Positions 1 to 5,725 of a stretch of DNA of 5,725 bases are shown here, in pieces. A program made the translations under genes and the position numbers. The number at the start of each line of letters is the position of its first letter. Position 1 is the stretch's first letter. Origin of the DNA: Alphaproteobacteria bacterium (lineage in GTDB: Bacteria; Pseudomonadota; Alphaproteobacteria; CACIAM-22H2); the NCBI GenBank assembly GCA_016869415.1, contig VGEI01000247.1:1-5725 (forward strand), given 5' to 3'. The notes beneath the pieces are model-generated. The model saw only the letters and a list, made by a program, of their open reading frames with translations, was not told the origin of the DNA and did not search any database.

Positions 1-630
1 ATCTTCTACGCTTTCTCGACTCCGATCCTGATGCGTACCTGGCCGGATTCAGCGCAGCTCAATGCGAGCCTGCAGGAACTCGTTCTTGCCAAAGAGCGCG
101 ACAGCAAGGGAGTCACCAAGAGCAATCTGGGCGGCTGGCAGTCCGAGCAGGGCTTGTTCCACTGGCAGCATCCCGCGATCGCCGAACTTCAGCGGCGCGT
201 CCGCGAAGCGACTATCGAGATCACGGGTAAGACCTGTAGAGAGGCATTGCAAGGCCTCAGCGTAGACCTGCACGTCAACGGCTGGGCCAACGTATCGCGT
301 GACCGCTCCTATAACCGCATCCACGCGCACTCCGAATGCACGTGGTCCGGCGTATACTACGTCTCGGTCGGCGAGCCCGATCCGAATGTTCTCGACAACG
401 GCTCGATCGAGTTCCTCGACCTGCAGATGGCTGTCCACGGCGGGCACGCCCAATTGCCGGGCCGACCCTTTGGCGGCCAGCTGAGAGTGCCGCCCGAGCC
501 CGGCCTGATGGTGATGTTCCCCAGCTGGCTCCCCCACTGGGTACACCCGTTCCAAGGCAGCGGTGTGCGCATATCGATTGCGTTCAACGTCACGCTGCGA
601 TTCCGGCCAGCCGACGACGCGCCTCGCTGA
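1..630 (+). CDS. 2OG-Fe(II) oxygenase-like protein, TIGR02466/PF13759 type (5'-partial)
   Basis: The reading frame is open from base 1 to the TGA at 628-630 (209 codons). An ATG lies at base 31, but the ten codons before it read IFYAFSTPIL, which resembles the conserved N-terminal 'lFstPi' stretch of this family, so the true start is probably left of the window. Two blocks support the call: NRIHAHSECTWSGVYYV (codons at 313-363) and a distal FPSWLPHWVHPF...RISIAFN block (codons at 517-588). By family resemblance, likely metal and co-substrate residues are the HxH pair (codons 322 and 328), the distal His (535) and the Arg (568) expected to bind the 2-oxoglutarate carboxylate. Many 2OG oxygenases have HxD/E at the first site; an HxH reading is my interpretation, not proof of activity. 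The substrate is unknown; members are often annotated only as putative hydroxylases. The next gene has its own promoter, so an operon with it is not required. Confidence 0.8.
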   Translation: MFYAFSTPILMRTWPDSAQLNASLQELVLAKERDSKGVTKSNLGGWQSEQGLFHWQHPAIAELQRRVREATIEITGKTCREALQGLSVDLHVNGWANVSRDRSYNRIHAHSECTWSGVYYVSVGEPDPNVLDNGSIEFLDLQMAVHGGHAQLPGRPFGGQLRVPPEPGLMVMFPSWLPHWVHPFQGSGVRISIAFNVTLRFRPADDAPR

Positions 631-682
631 TTTCTGCATCCGGGCGGGTAAACCAGCGCCAGAAACAAAACGGGAACAGCGC

Positions 683-712
683 TTGACTTTTCTCTTAACT
701 ATCGGGTATTAT
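683..712 (+). promoter_or_regulatory. sigma70-type promoter of nrdJ
   Basis: TTGACT at 683-688 (5 of 6 to TTGACA) and TATTAT at 707-712 (5 of 6 to TATAAT) are separated by 18 bp. They lie in an AT-rich island (683-722) that stands out from the GC-rich surroundings. Transcription would begin near 718-720, giving a leader of only about 20 bases before the TTG start. No B12-box-like sequence or convincing NrdR palindrome is visible in the gap. The rest of the gap (631-682) shows no other element and no convincing terminator for the upstream gene. Confidence 0.65.
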
Positions 713-727
713 TGAAATTTCCTCCGT

Positions 728-731
728 AGGA
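728..731 (+). promoter_or_regulatory. ribosome binding site of nrdJ, supports TTG start
   Basis: AGGA sits eight bases upstream of the TTG at 740. This spacing supports the TTG as the initiation codon over the in-frame ATG at 779, which would remove the conserved-looking IWDMKYRLK segment at the N-terminus. Confidence 0.55.
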
Positions 732-739
732 TAGACGCC

Positions 740-3121
740 TTGCGCTCCATCGCAGCCATTTCCCAGCAGATCTGGGACATGAAATACCGCCTGAAGACCG
801 AGGGCGGCACGCCGGCCGACAGGACGATCGAGGACACTTGGCACCGCGTGGCCACGGCGCTGGCGGCAGGAGAGACGGATTCCGCATCCTGGAGCAGGCG
901 CTTCGCCGGCGCGCTCGAGGATTTCAAGTTCCTGCCGGCCGGCCGCATTGTCGCGGGTGCCGGCACCGGGCGCAGCGTCACGCTGTTCAATTGCTTCGTC
1001 ATGGGCACGATCCCGGACGACATGGCCGGCATCTTCACCCACCTGAAGGAAGCCGCGCTAACCATGCAGCAGGGTGGCGGCATCGGTTACGACTTCTCCA
1101 CGCTGCGGCCCAAGGGCGCCCCGGTGAAGGGCGTGGGAGCCGACGCTTCGGGTCCGTTGACCTTCATGGATGTCTGGGACGCCATGTGCCGCACGATCAT
1201 GAGCGCCGGCCACCGCCGCGGCGCCATGATGGCAACGCTCGCCTGCGATCATCCCGACATCGAGGCCTTCATCGAGGCCAAGCGCGAGCCCGGCCGCCTG
1301 CGCATGTTCAATCTCTCCGTCCTGGTCACCGATGCTTTTATGCAAGCGGTGAAGGAGGACGCGCCATGGCCACTGACCTTCGGAGGCGTCAGCTACAAGA
1401 CCGTGCGGGCGCGCGAGCTCTGGGACAAGATCATGCGTGCTACCTACGGCTTCGCTGAGCCGGGCGTGATCTTCATCGACCGCATCAACAAGCGGAACAA
1501 CCTGCACTACGCCGAGACAATCCGCGCCACCAACCCCTGCGGTGAGCAGCCCCTGCCGCCCTATGGCGCCTGCCTACTGGGTTCGTTGAATCTTGCCGCC
1601 TTGATTCGCGAGCCGTTTACGGCCAATGCCCGTCTCGACGAGGCGGAATTCGATCGTCTTGTCCCGCTCGCGGTCAGGATGATGGACAACGCCATCGATG
1701 TCTCGCGCTTCCCTCTGCCCGAACAACGGACGGAAGCCCAGGCCAAGCGGCGCATCGGGCTGGGCGTCACCGGCCTCGCCGACGCCCTCATCCTTTGCGG
1801 CACGCGCTATGGCAGTGAGAAGGCCGTGCAACTCACCGAGACCTGGTTGCGCCGGCTGCAGCGCCAAGCCTACCTCGCCTCGATCGACATCGCCCGGGAG
1901 AAAGGCGCCTTCCCGCTCTTCGAGCGTGAGGCGTTCCTGGCCGGCGAGACGGTTGCTGGCCTCGACAAGGACGTGAAGGACGGAATCTCCAGGCACGGCA
2001 TCCGCAACGCGCTGCTGACCTCGATCGCACCCACTGGCACGATCTCGCTGCTCGCCGACAATGTTTCCTCGGGCCTCGAGCCCGTGTTCAGCTTCGCCTA
2101 TACGCGCAACATCCTGATGCCTGACGGCACGCGACGCAACGAGGAGGTCAGCGACTACGCCTACCGGCTCTACCGGAAGATGTTCGGCGACCATGCCGAG
2201 CTGCCGGATTATTTCGTCGACGCTCAGCGCCTGTCGCCGGCCGACCACGTGGTCATGCAGGCGGCCTGCCAAAAGCATGTCGACGCCTCGATCTCCAAGA
2301 CCATTAATTGCCCGGAAGACATCTCGTTCGCTGCCTTCAAGGACGTCTACCTCCAGGCTTATGAGCTCGGCTGCAAGGGCTGCACGACCTACCGGCCGAA
2401 CGATGTGACTGGCGCCGTTCTGGCCCTCAAGGATGAGGCCAGGCGCGCGGCCAAGCCCGTGCAGCAGGCGCTGCCGCTGACCAGGCCGCCGGTGCGGCCC
2501 GCCGATCCGTTCGAGGCCGGCGGCGTGGTCTACATGACCCAGCCGCTCGACCGGCCCGAGGCCCTGCCCGGCCGCACCTACAAGGTGAAGTGGCCGGACA
2601 GCGAGCATGCCATCTACATCACCATCAACGACGTGGTGATGGAGAGCCGCCGGCGGCCCTTTGAAGTGTTCATCAACTCCAAGAACATGGAGCACTACGC
2701 CTGGACCGTGGCGTTGACACGCATGATTTCGGCCGTGTTCCGGCGCGGCGGCGATGTGTCCTTCGTGGTCGACGAGCTCAAGGCCGTGTTCGACCCGCGC
2801 GGCGGCCAGTGGATGGGCGGGCGCTATGTGCCCTCGCTGCTCGCTGCGATCGGCGAGGTGATCGAACGCCACATGATCGATATCGGCTTCCTCGCCACGC
2901 CGGGCCGTACCCACGAGGATCCGTATGCGGCGGGCCCCCTGGTTGCAGCCGTCGGAGCCGTGCCCGATCCGCGGCCGGATATCTCCGCGATGCCCGCCAA
3001 TACCGGCGGCGGGCGCGTGTCGGCGCTGCTGCGGCAATGCCCGAAATGCGGCAGCCCGGCGCTGATGCGCCAGGAAGGTTGCGACAGCTGCACGAGCTGC
3101 GACTACTCGAAATGCGCCTGA
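740..3121 (+). CDS. nrdJ: adenosylcobalamin-dependent (class II) ribonucleoside-diphosphate reductase
   Basis: This enzyme reduces ribonucleotides to deoxyribonucleotides in the cytoplasm, using a thiyl radical generated from coenzyme B12, so it needs no oxygen and no separate radical subunit. The protein has 793 residues from a TTG start. Visible motifs are FNCFVMGT (Cys85, first cysteine of the substrate-reducing pair), QQGGGIGYDFS (110-120), GHRRGAMMATL (157-167), NPCGEQ (265-270: Asn265, radical Cys267, Glu269), Cys278 eleven residues further on (second cysteine of the pair, the same spacing as I recall for Thermotoga NrdJ), PTGTIS (431-436) and the GCKGCTTYRP block (544-553). Residues about 612-715 resemble a TSCPD domain. 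The tail has CPKC (767-770), CDSC (781-784) and a final C-x4-C (787, 792) expected to re-reduce the active site with thioredoxin. No N-terminal ATP-cone is apparent. The gene looks intact and full length. The antisense open frames inside it are codon-bias shadows. Confidence 0.96.
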   Translation: MRSIAAISQQIWDMKYRLKTEGGTPADRTIEDTWHRVATALAAGETDSASWSRRFAGALEDFKFLPAGRIVAGAGTGRSVTLFNCFVMGTIPDDMAGIFTHLKEAALTMQQGGGIGYDFSTLRPKGAPVKGVGADASGPLTFMDVWDAMCRTIMSAGHRRGAMMATLACDHPDIEAFIEAKREPGRLRMFNLSVLVTDAFMQAVKEDAPWPLTFGGVSYKTVRARELWDKIMRATYGFAEPGVIFIDRINKRNNLHYAETIRATNPCGEQPLPPYGACLLGSLNLAALIREPFTANARLDEAEFDRLVPLAVRMMDNAIDVSRFPLPEQRTEAQAKRRIGLGVTGLADALILCGTRYGSEKAVQLTETWLRRLQRQAYLASIDIAREKGAFPLFEREAFLAGETVAGLDKDVKDGISRHGIRNALLTSIAPTGTISLLADNVSSGLEPVFSFAYTRNILMPDGTRRNEEVSDYAYRLYRKMFGDHAELPDYFVDAQRLSPADHVVMQAACQKHVDASISKTINCPEDISFAAFKDVYLQAYELGCKGCTTYRPNDVTGAVLALKDEARRAAKPVQQALPLTRPPVRPADPFEAGGVVYMTQPLDRPEALPGRTYKVKWPDSEHAIYITINDVVMESRRRPFEVFINSKNMEHYAWTVALTRMISAVFRRGGDVSFVVDELKAVFDPRGGQWMGGRYVPSLLAAIGEVIERHMIDIGFLATPGRTHEDPYAAGPLVAAVGAVPDPRPDISAMPANTGGGRVSALLRQCPKCGSPALMRQEGCDSCTSCDYSKCA

Positions 3122-3155
3122 GCGCGCGCTCGTTCTCTCGGCCGGAATTTGAGAA

Positions 3156-3159
3156 AAGG
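3156..3159 (+). promoter_or_regulatory. ribosome binding site fixing the start at 3166
   Basis: AAGG lies six bases before the ATG at 3166. The frame is open further upstream into nrdJ, but this site plus the hydrophobic signal sequence directly after the ATG makes 3166 the best start. Confidence 0.55.
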
Positions 3160-3165
3160 CGATCG

Positions 3166-4068
3166 ATGAATGCCATCCTGATCGCCATCGTGCTTCTCGT
3201 TTGCGCTTCCGCCAGCCCGCAGGCTCAGGAGCCCTCTCTCAAAGAAGCAGAAGCCCGGCTTGCCGCGATCAACGCCCTGGCCCGCGGCCACTACGCCCGC
3301 GCGCGGGACAGCGTGCTGGCCGACGGGCCGGTCATCGTAATCGAAGCTGAAGCGGCGACCCTGCTGCACAACGGCACCAGCGAGCGCGTCGCCTACCTCC
3401 CCGCCCGTTACCGCCACTTCAAGGCCCTCGGCCACGTGGCGCTTGGCCTGTGGGCTCTGGTCGAGCCCCGTCTCGGCCAGCCGGTGGACACCGCGCTCGG
3501 GGCCGCACTGACGGCTTATCGCGCCGAGCTCGACGGCCTGCTGCCGCATGTGGGGGCCCTGGGCCTGCGCTGGGACGATGCCAGCCGTCAGCGCGAGATA
3601 CTGACAGCCAGCATCGCCTACATCGACGCAGCGCTGAAGGCTGAGCGGGCCACGGTTGAGGCACGCGCCGAATGGGCCGATGCTGTCGGGCCAGCGCTGC
3701 TGGGCAACGCCTACGACGCCGCCGAGGCGCAGCTCGGTGCCCTCCATACCTTGGTCGAGCGTTGGCGGACCGGCCTGCCGCCGGACGACTGGGCAAAGCT
3801 GCGGGTCGTGGTGCTTGGCCCGAATCGGCCACGCGAGGCTCATCCGCCGCTCGCCTATTTCCAGCGTCGGCTGGGCGAGGCCGCGCGAGGTAGCCACCTG
3901 TTCAGCGCCGACAATGTTACGACCAGCGAAGGCGGGCTGGAGATTCTGGCTGCGGCAATCAGCGACCGCCGCCTGGCTTACGATTTCTTTAGGAATTCCG
4001 AGCGCCTAAGCCGTGGCCTGCTGATGGACGCGACGATACGCCATCTCGACCGCCTTCTCGGTCCCTGA
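3166..4068 (+). CDS. exported protein of unknown function, 300 residues
   Basis: I do not recognise a family. The N-terminus (residues 1-20) is a short hydrophobic stretch, AILIAIVLLVCASA, followed by polar sequence; a plausible signal peptidase I cut is after ASA at residue 16. Cys13 is preceded by Val rather than Gly/Ala/Ser, so it is not a good lipobox, and a lipoprotein is less likely. The mature part is rich in Ala, Leu, Arg and Glu and appears largely helical. It has no transmembrane segment after the signal and no cysteine, which fits a soluble periplasmic protein. Conserved-looking spots are YRHFKALGHVALGLWALVEP (82-101), RVVVLGPNRPREAHPPLAYF (213-232) and a C-terminal helical segment with YDFFRNSERLSRGLLMD (272-288). 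It follows nrdJ by 44 bp without a clear terminator or promoter, so read-through from nrdJ is likely. A functional tie to NrdJ is not evident. Confidence 0.8.
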   Translation: MNAILIAIVLLVCASASPQAQEPSLKEAEARLAAINALARGHYARARDSVLADGPVIVIEAEAATLLHNGTSERVAYLPARYRHFKALGHVALGLWALVEPRLGQPVDTALGAALTAYRAELDGLLPHVGALGLRWDDASRQREILTASIAYIDAALKAERATVEARAEWADAVGPALLGNAYDAAEAQLGALHTLVERWRTGLPPDDWAKLRVVVLGPNRPREAHPPLAYFQRRLGEAARGSHLFSADNVTTSEGGLEILAAAISDRRLAYDFFRNSERLSRGLLMDATIRHLDRLLGP

Positions 4069-4184
4069 ACGCATCGTTAACGCCCGGATTCTCATAGCGT
4101 TCCCTGACATATAGGTTTAGGCAAATTTTAACCGCGGGTCCCCACACTCAGGGACAACGACCGCGAGTCCTCTGGCGGTCCCTG
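4059..4184 (+). repeat. CGGTCCCTG-like repeats at about 39-bp steps upstream of the kinase
   Basis: CGGTCCCTG occurs exactly at 4059-4067 (overlapping the stop codon of the exported protein gene) and at 4176-4184, with CGTTCCCTG (8 of 9) at 4098-4106 and a weaker GGTCCCCA at 4137-4144. Start-to-start steps are about 39, 38 and 40 bp. An inverted partial copy, CAGGGAC, is at 4149-4155. The sequences between copies are only loosely alike, so this is either a decayed tandem repeat, a set of binding sites, or coincidence in a GC-rich region. Confidence 0.45.
4117..4132 (+). promoter_or_regulatory. weak CtrA-like site upstream of the kinase
   Basis: TTAG-N7-TTAAC matches the alphaproteobacterial CtrA consensus TTAA-N7-TTAAC with one mismatch, 72 bp before the kinase start codon. 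A separate TTAAC half-site lies at 4077-4081. A CTGACA at 4104-4109 could serve as a -35 box, but no good -10 follows. Such one-mismatch sites are common by chance, so this is only a candidate. Confidence 0.2.
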
Positions 4185-4189
4185 TTGTC
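4149..4189 (+). other. hairpin with two alternative pairings in the kinase leader
   Basis: GACAACGACCGC (4153-4164) can pair with GCGGTC (4175-4180) and GTTGTC (4184-4189), giving 12 base pairs with a three-base bulge (CCT, 4181-4183) and a ten-base loop. The overlapping CAGGGAC (4149-4155) can instead pair with GTCCCTG (4178-4184) over 7 bp; the two folds exclude each other. No T-run follows, so it is not a standard intrinsic terminator. The stem ends 15 bases before the kinase ATG, next to the only purine stretch (GGAA, 4190-4193) that could serve as its ribosome binding site, so it could affect translation. Confidence 0.5.
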
Positions 4190-4204
4190 GGAACTGCCCG
4201 CGCC

Positions 4205-5629
4205 ATGCACCGATACATTCGCACGTTTGCGCTCGTTGGCGGCATCCACATGCTGGCGGCCGCGGTATTGCTGAGCACCTATTTGCGACGCGCCGAGACC
4301 CAATCCGCCATGGCCTTGGCCGAGGGGCACAACGTGGCGTTGGCCCGCTCGCTCGGCAACGCCATGCGCGAGCGTGTCCGTGAGCTGATGAGCGATCCCG
4401 ACCGGCGGCCGGGCCATCAGCCGCCAGTCGCCGACTTCCATCGCGACGTGGTCAGGCAGTTGCACGGCCTCGACATCGTCAAGGTGAAGATCTACGACCT
4501 GCGCGGCCGCACAGCCTTTTCTACCGAAGCGAAGCAGATCGGCGAGGACAAGGCCGGTAACCTCGGCTACCAGCTGGCGCGCGCCGGTGAGGTCGCGAGC
4601 GAACTCACATTCCGCAACAAGTTCAGCGCCTTCGAGGGTGTGATCGAGGACCGCAACGTCCTCTCAAGCTACATACCGCTGCGCGGCACGGATGGCGCCA
4701 TCGAGAGCGTGTTCGAGATCTACCAGGATGTGACACCGCTGCTGGAGTCGCTCTCTCACTGGCAATGGGCCCAGAGCAGCGCCATCTTCGGCGCCTTCGG
4801 CGTCGTCTACCTGCTGCTCCTCATGATCATGCGGCGCGCCGAGAACGTGGCCCGCCAGCGCCACGACGAAGCGGTGGCCCTGGCCGCCGACGCGGCCCGT
4901 GCCGAGTCTGCCAACCGCACCAAGACAGAGTTCCTGGCGACGATGAGCCACGAGCTGCGTACGCCGCTGAACGCCATCCTCGGATTCTCGGATATGATCC
5001 ACAGCGAGGTTCTCGGCCCTAACGGCAACCCACGCTACCGGGAATACGCCGGCGACATTCACGCCTCCGCCAATCATCTGCTCGACATCATTAATGACAT
5101 TCTCGACATGGCACGTATCGAGGCGGGCAGGACGGAGATCACGCTGTCGACCGTCTCTCTGCCGCATTTCGCAGAATGGGCGCAGACCATGGTCCGCACC
5201 CAGGCCGAAGCGGGCAAAGTGACCCTGCGCACCCGCCTCGACCCTGCTCTAGCCGAGTTCGTCACCGACGAACGCATGCTGCGTCAGATCGCTCTTAATC
5301 TGCTGACCAACGCAATCAAGTTCACGCCGGCCGGCGGCACAGTGACCCTGAGCTTGTCAGGCGCCGTCGCCGATCACCTCTCCGTCACGGTCGAAGACAC
5401 AGGCGTCGGCATGCGGCCCGAGGACATTCCGCGCGCCCTAGCACCTTTCAGCCAACTCGACAACAGCCTGTCCCGCAAGCATCGCGGCACGGGACTGGGA
5501 CTGTCGCTCGCCAACCGCTTCGTCGGCTTGCTGGGAGGGCAGCTGGCGATCAACAGCGCCCCCGGTCGGGGCACGCGCGTCACGGTCACCCTGGCGGTCA
5601 GGACCGACGCGCTAGCTGCCGCGGCCTAG
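4205..5629 (+). CDS. membrane-bound sensor histidine kinase, PleC/DivJ-like dimerisation domain
   Basis: The protein has 474 residues. Transmembrane segment 1 is at about 7-27 and segment 2 at about 190-209; between them lies a periplasmic sensing region of about 160 residues with a KVKIYDLRGRTAFS strand pattern suggestive of a Cache/PAS-like fold (not certain). A polar, probably coiled-coil linker (210-240) leads straight into the kinase core, with no HAMP or cytoplasmic PAS domain apparent. The H-box FLATMSHELRTPLNAILGFS (243-262) carries the phospho-accepting His249. The following RYREYAGDIHASANHLLDII resembles PleC, DivJ and PdhS kinases of alphaproteobacteria. The ATPase domain has the N-box (LNLLTNAIKF, 364-373), G1 DTGVGM (398-403), an F-box-like FSQLDNS (415-421) and G2 GTGLGL (428-433). 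It looks catalytically intact. No response regulator is in the window, so its partner is unknown. ATG at 4205 is the start; the frame upstream meets a stop at 4118-4120 with no better start codon. Its TAG stop coincides with an insertion sequence boundary. Confidence 0.95.
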   Translation: MHRYIRTFALVGGIHMLAAAVLLSTYLRRAETQSAMALAEGHNVALARSLGNAMRERVRELMSDPDRRPGHQPPVADFHRDVVRQLHGLDIVKVKIYDLRGRTAFSTEAKQIGEDKAGNLGYQLARAGEVASELTFRNKFSAFEGVIEDRNVLSSYIPLRGTDGAIESVFEIYQDVTPLLESLSHWQWAQSSAIFGAFGVVYLLLLMIMRRAENVARQRHDEAVALAADAARAESANRTKTEFLATMSHELRTPLNAILGFSDMIHSEVLGPNGNPRYREYAGDIHASANHLLDIINDILDMARIEAGRTEITLSTVSLPHFAEWAQTMVRTQAEAGKVTLRTRLDPALAEFVTDERMLRQIALNLLTNAIKFTPAGGTVTLSLSGAVADHLSVTVEDTGVGMRPEDIPRALAPFSQLDNSLSRKHRGTGLGLSLANRFVGLLGGQLAINSAPGRGTRVTVTLAVRTDALAAAA

Positions 5630-5725
5630 AGCGTGATGATTTTAGGTTAGGCTGTATCCAGCATTGGTGAAGTAGTTGGCGCATTCCTGCGGGGTGAAGT
5701 CGTCGAGGATGCGGCCGATGGCTGC
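5629..5725. mobile_element. end of an IS630-family insertion sequence (partial)
   Basis: The transposase C-terminus encoded on the - strand ends 13 bases inside the inferred element edge. The sequence from 5629 (GAGCGTGATGATTTTAGG) is more AT-rich than the kinase gene and fits a terminal inverted repeat of this family. IS630 elements insert at TA and duplicate it; the TA would be 5627-5628, within a CTAG. The other end and the second TA lie outside the window, so the exact boundary and the inverted repeat are inferred. Confidence 0.75.
5642..5725 (-). CDS. IS630-family transposase, C-terminal fragment (cut by window edge)
   Basis: On the - strand the frame from 5725 down to the TAA at 5644-5642 encodes 27 residues that include FTPQECANYFTNAGYSLT. 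The 'FTP-EC-NYF-NAGY' ending is characteristic of the C-terminus of IS630-family DDE transposases, which cut and paste or copy the element at TA targets. The catalytic DDE core lies beyond the right edge, so intactness cannot be judged. The gene faces the kinase gene (convergent). Confidence 0.85.
   Translation of the reverse strand, partial: AAIGRILDDFTPQECANYFTNAGYSLT

Noticed and set aside
31..33. ATG as the true start of the oxygenase gene
   Set aside because: The ten upstream in-frame codons look like conserved family sequence and no stop intervenes to the window edge, so the gene is better treated as 5'-partial.
631..665. Inverted repeat TTTCTG...CAGAAA after the oxygenase stop as a terminator
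   Set aside because: The stem is six mostly A/T pairs with a 23-base loop and no following T-run.
683..699. TTGAC-N7-TTAAC in the nrdJ promoter as a CtrA site
   Set aside because: The spacing is one base too long for TTAA-N7-TTAA, and the first half is better explained as the -35 box.
779..781. ATG as an alternative start of nrdJ
   Set aside because: It would remove the IWD of the conserved-looking IWDMKYRLK segment, while the TTG at 740 has a well-spaced AGGA.
1574..3037. A 487-codon open frame on the - strand inside nrdJ
   Set aside because: It lies fully antisense to a well-conserved enzyme, arises from GC-rich third positions, and its translation shows no recognisable domain.
3120..3131. 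Perfect 12-bp palindrome GAGCGCGCGCTC overlapping the nrdJ stop
   Set aside because: It has no loop and no T-run for termination; alternating GC makes short palindromes easily by chance in this base composition.
2809..3165. Upstream extension of the exported protein gene, overlapping the end of nrdJ
   Set aside because: The extension is arginine-rich out-of-frame nrdJ sequence; the ATG at 3166 has a ribosome binding site and starts a signal sequence.

Overview
The window looks like chromosomal DNA from a GC-rich alphaproteobacterium. The grounds are strong G/C bias at third codon positions, a histidine kinase whose dimerisation domain resembles the PleC/DivJ/PdhS type, and a TIGR02466-type oxygenase. 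This is inference; no rRNA or species marker is present. Four genes on the + strand fill most of the window, and the edge of an insertion sequence closes it.

Layout: (1) Bases 1-630 are the 3' part of a 2OG-Fe(II) oxygenase-like gene; its start lies left of the window. (2) A 109-bp gap (631-739) holds a good sigma70-type promoter and a ribosome binding site. (3) Bases 740-3121 encode a complete adenosylcobalamin-dependent (class II) ribonucleotide reductase, NrdJ. It carries the catalytic cysteine motifs, a TSCPD-like domain and a cysteine-rich redox tail. (4) After 44 bp, 3166-4068 encode an unrecognised 300-residue protein with an N-terminal export signal, probably on the same transcript. 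(5) The gap 4069-4204 is unusually structured: copies of a CGGTCCCTG-like motif at about 39-bp steps, a long hairpin beside the next start codon, and a weak CtrA-like site. (6) Bases 4205-5629 encode a membrane-bound sensor histidine kinase with two transmembrane segments and no partner response regulator in view. (7) From about 5629 to the right edge lies the end of an IS630-family element, with the last 27 codons of its transposase on the - strand.

How the parts relate: NrdJ makes deoxyribonucleotides with or without oxygen but needs coenzyme B12. Its leader, as judged from the promoter, is far too short for a cobalamin riboswitch. The exported protein and the kinase have no evident link to nucleotide metabolism. 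Most of the window is ordinary chromosomal coding sequence. The points most worth a second look are the insertion sequence junction, which falls exactly in the kinase stop codon, and the repeat- and hairpin-rich kinase leader. I found no convincing new biological system.
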